Assembly (NCBI RefSeq): GCF_003425685.1 | Contig: NZ_QJKM01000002.1 | Location: 434,001 to 498,000 of the forward strand | Direction: 5' to 3' | DNA length: 64,000 bases | Source of the DNA: Rhizobium terrae | GTDB lineage: Bacteria; Pseudomonadota; Alphaproteobacteria; Rhizobiales; Rhizobiaceae | Shown here: one piece after another, positions 20,214-28,469 of the stretch | How the letters are laid out: every line of letters starts with the position of its first letter | Numbering within the stretch: position 1 is the first letter of the stretch | Notes under the pieces: model-generated | What the model was told of the DNA's origin: nothing | The model's input: only the letters and a program-made list of their open reading frames with translations | Databases searched by the model: none | Program-made: the position numbers and the translations under genes

Positions 20214-21575
20214 CTATTTCAGGCCGTCCCATGCCTTCTGGATGTCGGATGCAACGGTCTTGGCGTCCTTGCCGCCGACGTAATCCACCATGCCGGTCCA
20301 GAACGCGCCAGCGCCGATCTTGCCGGGCATCAGGTCGGAAGCATCGAAGCGAAAGGTCGTGGCGGTCGTCAGAAGCTCGCCCTGCTTCTTGAGGACTTCA
20401 TTGGCATAGGCATCCGGATTGGCACCCTTGAACGGTGTCAGGAACGATGACTGCGCCATCCAGACCTCGTGGGCGATCGGCGTCTTCAGGAATTCGATAA
20501 AGGCCTTGGCGGCCGGCGAATCCTTGGTGATGGCAAACATCGTGCCGGCGCCGAGAACCGGCGTTCCGAGATCCGGCTTCGAAGCGTAGGTCGGCAGGTA
20601 GAAGAAGTCGGCATCGGTGCCGAGTTCCGTGCCCGGCGGGAAGAAGGAGGGCACGAAGGATGCCTGGTGGTGCAGGTAACATTTCGGCGGAATGTCGAAG
20701 AGGCCCTTCGGGCTGTCGCGGAAGTCGGTCGAGGAGACGGCCGCAACCCCGCCGGCGACATATTTGGGATTCTTGCCGAACTTGCCGAACTCGTCGATGG
20801 CGCCGACCACGGCCGGATCATCGAACTTGACTTCGTTGCTTACCCATTTGTCGTAGACCTCCGGCTTCTGGGTGCGCAGCATCATGTCCTCGACCCAGTC
20901 GGTCGCCGGCCAGCCCGTGGCGCCGCCGGAGCCGAGACCGATGCACCACGGAACCCCGCCATCGGCAACGATCTGGTCGCTGAGCTTGATCAGGTCCTCC
21001 ATGGTCTTCGGAACGTCGTAGCCTGCCTCCTCGAAATTCTCGGGCACATACCAGACCATGGACTTGAAGTCCGCCTTGAAGGGGAAGCCGAAATACGCCT
21101 CCTTGCCGTCCTTGCCCTTGTAGGTGCCGTAGCGGATCCAGTCCGCACCAGAGCCGTAGTTGGTCTTGACCCAGTCGGAATTCTCCTGGCCAAGCGACGT
21201 CAGGAAGCCTTTGGCGGCGAGGTCGGCCAGCAGGCCCGGCTGGGGAATGATGGCAATGTTCGGTGGGGAGCCCGCCTGCGTATCGATGACGATCTGCTGC
21301 TCGTAGTTTTCGGAAGAGGAATAGCGGCCATTGATGCCGGTCGCCGCATTGAAATAGGCCAGAACGCTGTTGAAGAGTACCTCGTCCTCGCCGCGCCAGG
21401 GGCCGAAGAGCGTCAGGCCCTGCCCCTTGAGGTTGGCATGGGCGGCCTTGAAATCCTCGTAGCTCTTCCAGTTGAAGCGCTGATCCTGGCCCGGCGGGAA
21501 TTTCAGCTGCTGGGCTGAGGCGCCGCCGGCGAGGAGAACCGCCAGCGCCGTACCGATCCAAAACGATGCCTTCAT
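20214..21575 (-). CDS. aglE: Alpha-glucoside periplasmic binding protein
   Basis: 453 aa extracellular solute-binding protein, family 1. A Sec signal peptide is clear (MKASFWIGTALAVLLAGGAS, cleavage after ASA before QQL). The mature part has the family 1 hinge region typical of sugar binders (TPFKGANPDAYANEVL near the C-terminus). First gene of the operon, with AGGATGATTTC just upstream of ATG. The promoter region of about 150 bp up to folD holds no regulator gene, unlike the Sinorhizobium meliloti locus where aglR precedes aglE. Confidence 0.95.
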   Translation of the reverse strand: MKASFWIGTALAVLLAGGASAQQLKFPPGQDQRFNWKSYEDFKAAHANLKGQGLTLFGPWRGEDEVLFNSVLAYFNAATGINGRYSSSENYEQQIVIDTQAGSPPNIAIIPQPGLLADLAAKGFLTSLGQENSDWVKTNYGSGADWIRYGTYKGKDGKEAYFGFPFKADFKSMVWYVPENFEEAGYDVPKTMEDLIKLSDQIVADGGVPWCIGLGSGGATGWPATDWVEDMMLRTQKPEVYDKWVSNEVKFDDPAVVGAIDEFGKFGKNPKYVAGGVAAVSSTDFRDSPKGLFDIPPKCYLHHQASFVPSFFPPGTELGTDADFFYLPTYASKPDLGTPVLGAGTMFAITKDSPAAKAFIEFLKTPIAHEVWMAQSSFLTPFKGANPDAYANEVLKKQGELLTTATTFRFDASDLMPGKIGAGAFWTGMVDYVGGKDAKTVASDIQKAWDGLK

Positions 21576-21689
21576 GAAATCATCCTCCCGTTGTCCCGGC
21601 TTTTTAGCTCGCCGGGAGTTTGCAACATGGGAAGAGATTTAACGCTCTGCCGGAGGAGTCAACCCCTCCGGAAGCGACGTGGAACAAAT

Positions 21690-21718
21690 GAAAAAATCCG
21701 TCCGAAAAGGATCGGAAT
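21690..21718 (-). terminator. Probable terminator downstream of folD
   Basis: On the - strand TCCGA-N6-TCGGA forms a short stem followed after CGGA by a run of six T. It lies directly after the folD stop and before aglE, so it would separate the two transcription units. Confidence 0.5.
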
Positions 21719-21724
21719 CGGGGA

Positions 21725-22624
21725 TTAGAATCTCGGGGCGTTTTTGCCGGCGGTGCGATGGGCGGCGATCACCGTGTTGGCCATCAGCATGGCGATCGTC
21801 ATGGGGCCGACGCCGCCCGGGACCGGCGTGATCGCGCCCGCGACTTCTGCTGCTTCAGCATAGGCGACGTCGCCAACGAGCCGGCTCTTGCCCTCGCCCT
21901 TGTCGGGCGCCGGAACGCGGTTGATGCCGACGTCGACGACCGTCGCGCCGGGCTTCACCCAATCGGCCTTGACCATCTGCGGGCGGCCGACGGCAGCGAC
22001 CAGGATATCGGCATTGCGGCAGACTGCGGCAAGATCCTTCGTCTTCGAATGCGCCATGGTGACGGTCGCATTGGCGGCAAGCAGCAGCAGGCCCATCGGC
22101 TTGCCGAACAGATTGGAGCGGCCGATGACGACCGCATTCAGACCGGACAGGTCCTCGCCATGTATACGCTTCACCAGCAGCATGGCACCGGCCGGGGTGC
22201 AGGAGATGAGACCCGTCGCAAGGTCGCCGGTGGCGATCTTACCGGCATTGACGACATGCAGGCCATCAACGTCCTTCTCGGGAGAAACGGACAGAATGAC
22301 GGGTTCGGCATTCAGGTGCTTCGGCAGCGGCAGCTGCACGAGGATGCCGTGGACGGCCGGATCGGCATTCAGCTCCGCAACCAGCTTTTCCAGCGTTTCC
22401 TGCGTGGTATCCTCGGGCAGGCTGTGCTGGATCGAATTGAAGCCGCACTGCTTGGCCATCTTGCTCTTGGAATTGACATAGGCATGGCTTGCCGGATCAT
22501 CGCCCACGATGACGACCGCAAGCCCCGGCTTCACGCCTGTTTCCCTTTCCAGAGAACCGGCCGCTTCGGTCACGGCTGCGATGACGGATGCCGCCGCCTC
22601 TTTCCCATCGATCACTACAGCCAC
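21725..22624 (-). CDS. folD: Bifunctional methylenetetrahydrofolate dehydrogenase/cyclohydrolase
   Basis: Interconverts 5,10-methylene-, methenyl- and 10-formyl-tetrahydrofolate with NADP. Motifs: [14 protein letters not shown] with the catalytic Lys, [20 protein letters not shown] (nucleotide site) and the C-terminal signature [11 protein letters not shown] prefer the GTG at 22624: it is preceded by GGGAGG about 5 bases upstream and gives 299 aa, the usual rhizobial length. An ATG at 22654 would add ten unconserved residues. Its place between an exopolysaccharide-type gene and agl looks incidental. Confidence 0.95.
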   Translation of the reverse strand: MAVVIDGKEAAASVIAAVTEAAGSLERETGVKPGLAVVIVGDDPASHAYVNSKSKMAKQCGFNSIQHSLPEDTTQETLEKLVAELNADPAVHGILVQLPLPKHLNAEPVILSVSPEKDVDGLHVVNAGKIATGDLATGLISCTPAGAMLLVKRIHGEDLSGLNAVVIGRSNLFGKPMGLLLLAANATVTMAHSKTKDLAAVCRNADILVAAVGRPQMVKADWVKPGATVVDVGINRVPAPDKGEGKSRLVGDVAYAEAAEVAGAITPVPGGVGPMTIAMLMANTVIAAHRTAGKNAPRF

Positions 22625-22738
22625 GCGCACCTCCCGCTTAAAACTGCTGCTCATGTATACATAGACATGCCGAACTTGCCGCCAAAGCCTATGCTGGCGA
22701 TGGGCGGCAAAAGCAAGCGGATTCGATGTCGCAGCTAT

Positions 22739-24493
22739 TTATCTTCGGCCGTTGCTACGGCTAGCGGAATAAACTTCGATGCGCTCGCGCAATTCCGCCA
22801 TGTGGCGGCGCAGCTGGCGGACCTCTTCGGCTCTGCGTTTCTCCTCCTCGGAGACGTGCGGCACGGCATAAGCGGGCGTCTGGGAGACGCGGCCGGAGAT
22901 TACTGCGGCGACCAGCGGAGGAAGGCCGGCGTCCTGGGCCGGGCGACGATTGGCCATCAGCATGTCGCGGATGTGGTCGCCGAAGGGCGTGTCGTTGGCG
23001 GGAGCGGGATAACGAGCCTGCAGCGGCTGCTGCCGGCGATAGTCGTCTTCGTCATAGATCGGTTCATAGCGGGCAGGCTCGTGGCGGTCGCCGAACTCAC
23101 CGGCCTGCTCGGAAAAGCCTTCCTGCCAGTGGGGAGCGAGCGCCTCGGGTCCATCCGCGGCATGTTCGATCTCGTTTATTTCCGGCTCGCGCAACGGCTT
23201 CCGACGGGTGAAGAAGGCAAGAGCCGCACCGAGGAAGAAGCCGATCATCGCGCCACCGCCGGAGATTTCGACAAACGACGGACCGACGGGCTGCGCACCG
23301 GCTGCAGTCGCGGGTGCCACGATGTCGACCTTGACGGCGGACGTCTTCGGTCCCGTATCGGCGCGATGCAGCGCTTCGAGATAATTCTCCCGCGCCTCCC
23401 CGACGGCCGCCTCCAGCATCTTCAGCCGCGCGGCGGAATCGGCGATCTCCTTGTCGTCCGGTTTCGCCCGCTGCTTCGCCTTGATCTCGGCCAGGCGCTT
23501 CGCAGCGGCGCCTTCCTGCTGCCGAAGCGACGTGACGAGCTGCTTCAGCGCATCCTGAATGTCGTTGCGCACGTCTTCGAGCGCAGCCTGCGCGGCCAGG
23601 AGCTTCGGATGGCGCGGGCCCAGATTGCCGGAGAGCTGGTCGACCAGCAGCTTCGCCTCGACATGTCTCTGCCGTTGATAATCGAGCCCGGTATATTCCA
23701 GGCTGTCCGGCAGGGGTTTAGCCAGCACGTCGGCGAGCTTGAGGGCCGAAGCCTGGGCGGATTTCTGCCTCAGCTCCGTGAGCTGCGCCTCGGCTTCGGC
23801 GATTTCGATTGTGCGCTGCTGATCCTCCTCTTCCGACCGGCGGAGCTCCGCGAGCTTGTGTTCATCCGTCTCGGCCATGAAACCGGAAAGCGCGGCTTCG
23901 GCATGCTCCAATGTCTGGCGCAGCTTCTCCACCACCGGCTGCGACGCGCCCGCACCCGACAGGACGACTTCGTCGCGGAACGTATCGCCGAGCATGTTGG
24001 CGATCTGCGCCGCCTCGTCCGCCCTCGCCGCCGCGACGGAAATCACCGCCTGGCGCGCCGTGCGATCATAGGTGACGGCGATCGCCTGGGAGAGGCGCTC
24101 GCGAAGCCGGCTTTCGGCCTGGGTCACGGTCATTTCCTGGCCGGAGACGATGTCGGATACGACCCGGACGGCGGTCGGCCGATCGACCGCAAATTCGCTG
24201 CCCGCGCCGAGGTTCAGCGCGCGGACGAGATTGTCGAGATTGGCTTTCGAGCGCAGCAGGGCGGCGGCATCGTTCACGGCACTTTCGCTGGCATCGACCT
24301 TGAGGCGGACTTCCGCATTGAACTTCTGCGGAACCGAATCGCTGAACAGCAGCGGCAGCGCGCCTCCGGCCAAGGTCAGGATACTGACCTTGATGATGGC
24401 TGAGCGCATTCCCGCGAACGCCGAAAGGGCTCCGGTGCGCGGAGCGACCGGTTTCCGATGCAAATCCCTCTCGAATTCTGCCGAATGATACAT
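22739..24493 (-). CDS. Wzz/ExoP-like polysaccharide chain-length protein lacking a kinase domain
   Basis: 584 aa. A first membrane span lies near residues 31-50 (IIKVSILTLAGGALPLLF). A large periplasmic domain with long coiled-coil stretches follows (about 190-400, LRRSEEEDQQRTIEIAEAEA), with GPRHPKLLAAQAALEDVRND resembling the GumC/ExoP motif. The second span (MIGFFLGAALAFF) is near residue 420. The ~150-residue cytoplasmic tail is charged, with no Walker A, so no BY-kinase domain. Probably a polysaccharide co-polymerase; partner Wzx/Wzy genes are not nearby. The unknown 214 aa gene upstream may belong with it. Confidence 0.75.
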   Translation of the reverse strand: MYHSAEFERDLHRKPVAPRTGALSAFAGMRSAIIKVSILTLAGGALPLLFSDSVPQKFNAEVRLKVDASESAVNDAAALLRSKANLDNLVRALNLGAGSEFAVDRPTAVRVVSDIVSGQEMTVTQAESRLRERLSQAIAVTYDRTARQAVISVAAARADEAAQIANMLGDTFRDEVVLSGAGASQPVVEKLRQTLEHAEAALSGFMAETDEHKLAELRRSEEEDQQRTIEIAEAEAQLTELRQKSAQASALKLADVLAKPLPDSLEYTGLDYQRQRHVEAKLLVDQLSGNLGPRHPKLLAAQAALEDVRNDIQDALKQLVTSLRQQEGAAAKRLAEIKAKQRAKPDDKEIADSAARLKMLEAAVGEARENYLEALHRADTGPKTSAVKVDIVAPATAAGAQPVGPSFVEISGGGAMIGFFLGAALAFFTRRKPLREPEINEIEHAADGPEALAPHWQEGFSEQAGEFGDRHEPARYEPIYDEDDYRRQQPLQARYPAPANDTPFGDHIRDMLMANRRPAQDAGLPPLVAAVISGRVSQTPAYAVPHVSEEEKRRAEEVRQLRRHMAELRERIEVYSASRSNGRR

Positions 24494-24682
24494 GGGATGA
24501 CCGCAATGCCCGAGCTGCCCGCATCCCGCAGGCAGCGACTGATGAACGCAGTCTAAATTTTCATGGCAAAGAAAACGTTAATTCCCGATGGGCAGAGCGG
24601 GCGCCGGCGGCCGTTTTGCGGCAAATGCCTTCAAAACAACGGCCTCAGGGCCAGACGGGAAGCTGAAAAATCTGCCGCGCGC

Positions 24683-25327
24683 TTATGCGAAAGACGGTCG
24701 GGGCGAACCTATCCTGGCTTTCGGTGCGTGATGCGCCGGCTTTTCCGGCATGATCGCGGAAAGACCCGATCCCGCCATCACGACCAGCCCGGTGCGGACG
24801 GACGACAGGCGGCGCTCGATCCGCCTTTCCTGGGCGAGGTTCTTCGCATCGACGATCACCAGGTCGAAACGGCGCGAGATTTCCTGGTCGGGGTGGATCG
24901 CCACCACCTCATGCCATGGCGCGTGACGGGCAAGGTGCTCGCTCAGGGCCTCGATCCGCCCGGCGTCTTCGCCGGCGATGCCGATCCGATGTTTTCTTTC
25001 CAGGAAGGTCAGCAGCGAGGGTATGAAGGTTTTTGCCGCATAGCGGACAGAGGGGGATTGCGGGCGCAGCAGTCTTGCAAGAAGGCCGAACGCGCGTCCA
25101 CCGCCGGGCAGCAACAGGCGACGGCTCAGCTGGTCCCGATAGCCGAGATCGAGCGCCTGGCGCAGGATCGAGCGTTCATCGAAGAAGGACAGCGTCGTGC
25201 GGTTGCCGCGCAGCGAGATCATTCCCTCGGCAAGGCCGAGTGCTGCGTTCCAGCCGAGATCGCAAAGGCGCTGGCCGAACAGCGTAGGCGGCTGATCCGA
25301 TACGAGGAATTCTCCGGATGCGTTCAT
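24683..25327 (-). CDS. Protein of unknown function next to the Wzz-like gene
   Basis: 214 aa from the ATG at 25327 (GTGGAG upstream). The frame is open for 66 more codons upstream, but that part runs through a terminator stem and looks non-coding. The sequence suggests an alpha/beta nucleotide-binding-like fold: a strand-helix RIGIAGEDAGRIEALSEHLA and a later RFDLVIVDAKNLAQERRIE, then RTGLVVMAGSG. The spacing resembles an SAM- or nucleotide-sugar enzyme but no signature is clear. Same strand as the Wzz-like gene, about 190 bp upstream of it. Confidence 0.6.
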   Translation of the reverse strand: MNASGEFLVSDQPPTLFGQRLCDLGWNAALGLAEGMISLRGNRTTLSFFDERSILRQALDLGYRDQLSRRLLLPGGGRAFGLLARLLRPQSPSVRYAAKTFIPSLLTFLERKHRIGIAGEDAGRIEALSEHLARHAPWHEVVAIHPDQEISRRFDLVIVDAKNLAQERRIERRLSSVRTGLVVMAGSGLSAIMPEKPAHHAPKARIGSPRPSFA

Positions 25328-25471
25328 CGATACGCTCCACCCAAGGGACGAACTGCGTTCGCCCATGGGGGACGAACATCTTCGCAAAGCCTTAGCAGCA
25401 CGCTCTGAAACCCCGTTTAAATCGATCGCTAAAATACGAGCGATCCGTACATTTCCGGGATTTTCCGACGC

Positions 25472-25495
25472 AAAAAAGCCGGCCACCGGGCCGGC
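25472..25495 (-). terminator. Rho-independent terminator closing the flagellar operon
   Basis: On the - strand GCCGGCC and GGCCGGC form a 7-bp GC stem with a short loop, directly followed by six T. It lies about 30 bp after the stop of the FliL-like gene, the last flagellar gene here. Confidence 0.85.
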
Positions 25496-25524
25496 TTCGG
25501 CAGATGTTCGGGCTTGCGCCGGCA

Positions 25525-26067
25525 TCAGTGCCCCGACGACTTCGGCGCCTCCTCGATCTTGACGCCCTCGACGATCTTCTGACCGGGATTGGGGTTCTTG
25601 TTGCCGCGTGAGGCGTTGTTGCGGATGTCCTCCTTCGAGAGATAGTCGAGCTGCTCGACCAGGACCTCGGCGACCAGACCGTCACCCAGCTTCCTGTTCA
25701 GGCTGTCCTTGATGCTCGACCGGAATTTCTCCAGCTCGAACGCGCCGGGCTTGCTGAGATCGACCATCTTGTTGCCGATCAGCAGCGTGAAGAGCTCGTC
25801 GGTCGTCAGTTCCGTCATGGGAAGCTTGACGCCCTTGATCTTCTCCTTGTCCATCATGAAGGAAATGCGGCTCAGGAAATAACCGGTGATGGCACCGTTC
25901 GAAAGGACCGGCACGGTGATCGATTCACCCCGCACCAGTTCCTGCATCTCCTTCTTCTTGGCCTCCTCGTCGACCGGCGGCGCCGGCTTGTTCATCTGGA
26001 CGGAGGCATAGACCGCGCCCAGCGTGACGACGCAGACCCAAAGACCTGTAAGAAGGAGCTTGATCAT
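25525..26067 (-). CDS. Membrane-anchored FliL-like protein at the end of the flagellar operon
   Basis: 180 aa. The N-terminal anchor (MIKLLLTGLWVCVVTLGAVY) is followed by a periplasmic domain. Residues ~90-150 (FRSSIKDSLNRKLGDGLVAE) resemble the end of FliL-type domains, where a helix leads into a basal-body contact strand. It is distinct from the true fliL at 60142. It is separated from the FlgN-like gene by no gap (stop/start contact near 26067). Comparable genes of unknown function sit after fliR in rhizobial flagellar clusters. The FliL relation is inference from the pattern. Confidence 0.65.
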   Translation of the reverse strand: MIKLLLTGLWVCVVTLGAVYASVQMNKPAPPVDEEAKKKEMQELVRGESITVPVLSNGAITGYFLSRISFMMDKEKIKGVKLPMTELTTDELFTLLIGNKMVDLSKPGAFELEKFRSSIKDSLNRKLGDGLVAEVLVEQLDYLSKEDIRNNASRGNKNPNPGQKIVEGVKIEEAPKSSGH

Positions 26068-26456
26068 CAGACTTCGCCGTAGGTGAACTGTTCCTGAGTG
26101 TAGGTGCCGTCACCATCCGCATCGCGGGCGGCATTCTTCAGGAGATCGGCCACGGCGCGGACCGCATGCAGATGCGCCTCCACCCGGCGGGCGTTCAGCG
26201 CCAGCTTGTCTTTCAGGCCATGCATCTGATCGATATAGCCGATGGCGAGTTCCTTCGGATCGGTGCCGCGGAACAGCATGGTCAGTTCATAAAGGCAGCG
26301 GCTCTTGTGAGCGTTCGAAACCTTGAGATCGAATTCGGGATCGCGACCGATCCGCTGATTTTCGTTGTCGATTATCATCTCCAGCCGGCCGAGCACGGTC
26401 TTGATGCGATAATCATTCGAAACAACTTCCATATTTTCTGCCCCAGTCTGAATCAT
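26067..26456 (-). CDS. FlgN-like flagellar export chaperone (tentative)
   Basis: 129 aa from ATG 26456, which overlaps the stop of the rod-binding gene; ATG 26432 is an alternative giving 121 aa. Nearly all-helical, with LGRLEMIIDNENQRIG early and LNARRVEAHLHAVRAVADLL late. This Asn-rich heptad arrangement is the kind seen in FlgN, which escorts the hook-filament junction proteins FlgK and FlgL. Both substrates are encoded in this cluster. The assignment rests on pattern and context only. Confidence 0.55.
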   Translation of the reverse strand: MIQTGAENMEVVSNDYRIKTVLGRLEMIIDNENQRIGRDPEFDLKVSNAHKSRCLYELTMLFRGTDPKELAIGYIDQMHGLKDKLALNARRVEAHLHAVRAVADLLKNAARDADGDGTYTQEQFTYGEV

Positions 26457-26457
26457 A

Positions 26458-27009
26458 TCAGGCCTCATTCTTCTTGCCGACGCCGAGAACCTGGCGTTCG
26501 AAGTCGGTAATCATGCTCATTGCGCGGCTGCGGTCGGTTTCATCGGTGCTGGCGTTGATCTCGCCCTGGCGCTCGATCCTGTTGAGCGCCTGCGAATACA
26601 TCTGTTCCGCGATGCCGACGCCGCCCTTCTTGGACATTTCGTCGGCGATTTTTTCAGCCATCATGCTCTTCCAGAACTCACCGGCCGAACCCTTGCCGTA
26701 GATTTCCTCGGTTTCCTTGGGGAGCATGGAATTGACGAAGTTCTGCAGGATCGAAGCTTCGAACTTGCGGTACTCGTCCGGCATCTCGGCAATCTTCTTC
26801 GGGGTCTCCGCATTGCCGAGACCTGCCTTTGTCGCCGGCTGGTCGATGAGGTTCATGGCGGCACCGAAACCCTTGCCGGATTCGGCAAGGCTGGTCGCAG
26901 CGAAAGCCGCCTTGCTCGCCTTCAGCTTGGCCTGGGCCTCCTGCACGGCGGTGGGATCCGCGGCACGGACGACATCCAGAACCAGATCGCTCGGAGGTGA
27001 AATCGCCAC
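26458..27009 (-). CDS. Rod-binding (FlgJ N-domain-like) flagellar protein
   Basis: 183 aa. The C-terminal half matches the FlgJ rod-binding domain: FEASILQNFVNSMLPKET and GKGSAGEFWKSMMAEKIADE, then GGVGIAEQMY. There is no muramidase domain, as in other alphaproteobacteria, where a separate transglycosylase (37302) is used. I chose the GTG at 27009, with AAAGGAATT 6 bases upstream; ATG or GTG codons further up lack such a site. Preceded by a 213 bp gap with a strong hairpin, so it may begin a sub-operon. Confidence 0.8.
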   Translation of the reverse strand: MAISPPSDLVLDVVRAADPTAVQEAQAKLKASKAAFAATSLAESGKGFGAAMNLIDQPATKAGLGNAETPKKIAEMPDEYRKFEASILQNFVNSMLPKETEEIYGKGSAGEFWKSMMAEKIADEMSKKGGVGIAEQMYSQALNRIERQGEINASTDETDRSRAMSMITDFERQVLGVGKKNEA

Positions 27010-27170
27010 GTCAATTCCTTTCACAAGCGCCGCATCCGCATCCGCGAAGGACTTGAGCATACGGCAACAGTTTGAAATGGCACATGAACCTTGCAGCACG
27101 ATTCGAGCCGGGCGGTCAGTGCGATGACGGGACTATGACCTTCGAAGCTTGCTGGAGGCTGGCCAGTTCA

Positions 27171-27204
27171 TGCGGATCGTCTAACGGCACTTGAACGATC
27201 CGCA
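27171..27204. repeat. Perfect 10-bp stem between FliJ-like and FlgJ-like genes
   Basis: TGCGGATCGT and ACGATCCGCA are separated by 14 bases, giving an uninterrupted 10-bp stem. There is no T tract on either side. It could be an attenuator or mRNA-stabilising element between the fliJ-like gene and the next, or an operator. Confidence 0.5.
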
Positions 27205-27222
27205 GACGCTCTTGCGGCGGCC

Positions 27223-27636
27223 TCAGTCCCTGGCGGAATCGGCGATCTGCAGGGCCAGCGTGATTTCGATGAGCTCATAAATGGAATTGTCGGCCACCTC
27301 GCGGTCTTCGTGCTCACGGGCTACCTTCATGTTCTCCTCCAGGCGATCCCCCTTGGTCCGCTCCTTCAGGACCTTCATTTCCTGGAGCTGCTGGACGCCG
27401 GCGAGCTGCTTCTCCTTGGTCGTCAGGCGACCGAAACGTTCCGCATACTGCTGCGAGAACTGCCGGTGGATCGGGTTCATCGAACCGATCGCGTCGATGA
27501 CCTCTTCCATCGACTGATTGACCTCGGCGCGATAACGCGTGGTGGCGGCCAGCTCGTGCTCCGCCATCTTCTCCAGATGGCGCTGGACCGCGACCAGGCG
27601 CTTGAGCTTGTCTGACCTTTTGACCGGAGCTGCCAT
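27223..27636 (-). CDS. FliJ-like coiled-coil flagellar protein
   Basis: 137 aa, highly charged and helical throughout (KLKRLVAVQRHLEKMAEHEL, later MKVLKERTKGDRLEENMKVA). This composition and size match FliJ-type export-gate stalk proteins that couple the FliI ATPase to FlhA. flhA and fliR lie just upstream on the same strand, with the fliR stop only 9 bp away. Sequence identity to classical FliJ cannot be judged by eye, so the call is tentative. Confidence 0.6.
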   Translation of the reverse strand: MAAPVKRSDKLKRLVAVQRHLEKMAEHELAATTRYRAEVNQSMEEVIDAIGSMNPIHRQFSQQYAERFGRLTTKEKQLAGVQQLQEMKVLKERTKGDRLEENMKVAREHEDREVADNSIYELIEITLALQIADSARD

Positions 27637-27645
27637 TCGGCCCCC

Positions 27646-28398
27646 TTAGAAGGACGTGAAGATCGGCGCAAAACCATCCGCATACTGGCGGACGAGCGCG
27701 GCGATCGACAGATACATGAGGAAAAGCCCACCCATGATCAGAAAGGGCGTCGAGATGAAGAAGATCGGTATCTGCGGCGCGAGCTTGTTGACGAGACCGA
27801 TCGCAACGTTGAACATCAGGCCGTAGATCAGGAAAGGACTTGCGAGCCTCAGCATGATCATGGTCGATGCGCGCAACGTATCCGTCAGCGTGATCAGCAT
27901 CTTCTGCGAATCGATCACCGCGCCGACCGGGGTCGCCGCGTAGGATTCGACGAGGGCGCGGAGAACGACATGGTGGAAATCCATCATGAACAGGAGCAGA
28001 AGGCCGGTCAGCGTCAACAAGTTGGTGAGGGCGTTTTCGGTGGCGTCCTCCACGACGTCATGGCCGCCGGGAGCGGTGAAGCCGATCGACATGGCGAGGA
28101 TGGTGCCGGCGAACTGCATGCCGAGCGTATAGAGCCGGGCGATCAGGCCATAGACGATGCCGATCAGGGTTTCGGTGAAGATGAGCGCGATATAGGTGGC
28201 GCCGGGCGCCGACGCCTTGGGATAGATCAGGTCCCACAGAACCGGCAGAACCCCCATGGAGATGGCAACGGCCGCAAAAAGCCTGATCTGCGGCGGCAGG
28301 CGACCGCTTCCGAAGCCCGGAAGCATCATCACGCACCCGCCCATGCGGCAGAACGCAAGGAAGAGTGCGAGGATGGTCCCCTGCGGGTCGGTGATCAT
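27646..28398 (-). CDS. fliR: Flagellar type III export gate protein FliR
   Basis: 250 aa polytopic membrane protein, part of the FliP-FliQ-FliR export gate. The ATG at 28398 gives the normal length and begins MITDPQGTILALFLAF. Hallmarks are RMGGCVMMLPGFG, the GFTAPGGHDVVED segment and the C-terminal PIFFISTPFLIMGGLFLMY. Follows flhA with a 71 bp gap. Confidence 0.95.
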   Translation of the reverse strand: MITDPQGTILALFLAFCRMGGCVMMLPGFGSGRLPPQIRLFAAVAISMGVLPVLWDLIYPKASAPGATYIALIFTETLIGIVYGLIARLYTLGMQFAGTILAMSIGFTAPGGHDVVEDATENALTNLLTLTGLLLLFMMDFHHVVLRALVESYAATPVGAVIDSQKMLITLTDTLRASTMIMLRLASPFLIYGLMFNVAIGLVNKLAPQIPIFFISTPFLIMGGLFLMYLSIAALVRQYADGFAPIFTSF

Positions 28399-28469
28399 GT
28401 GAGAATCGTCCTTTGCGGACAGTCTAGTGCGTTTCAGGGCCGAATTCCATTTCGGCCCCGAGATATCCA

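Noticed and set aside
21758..24403. An 881-codon + strand frame across folD and the Wzz-like gene
   Set aside because: It spans two real antisense genes and their intergenic terminator region, with no motif.
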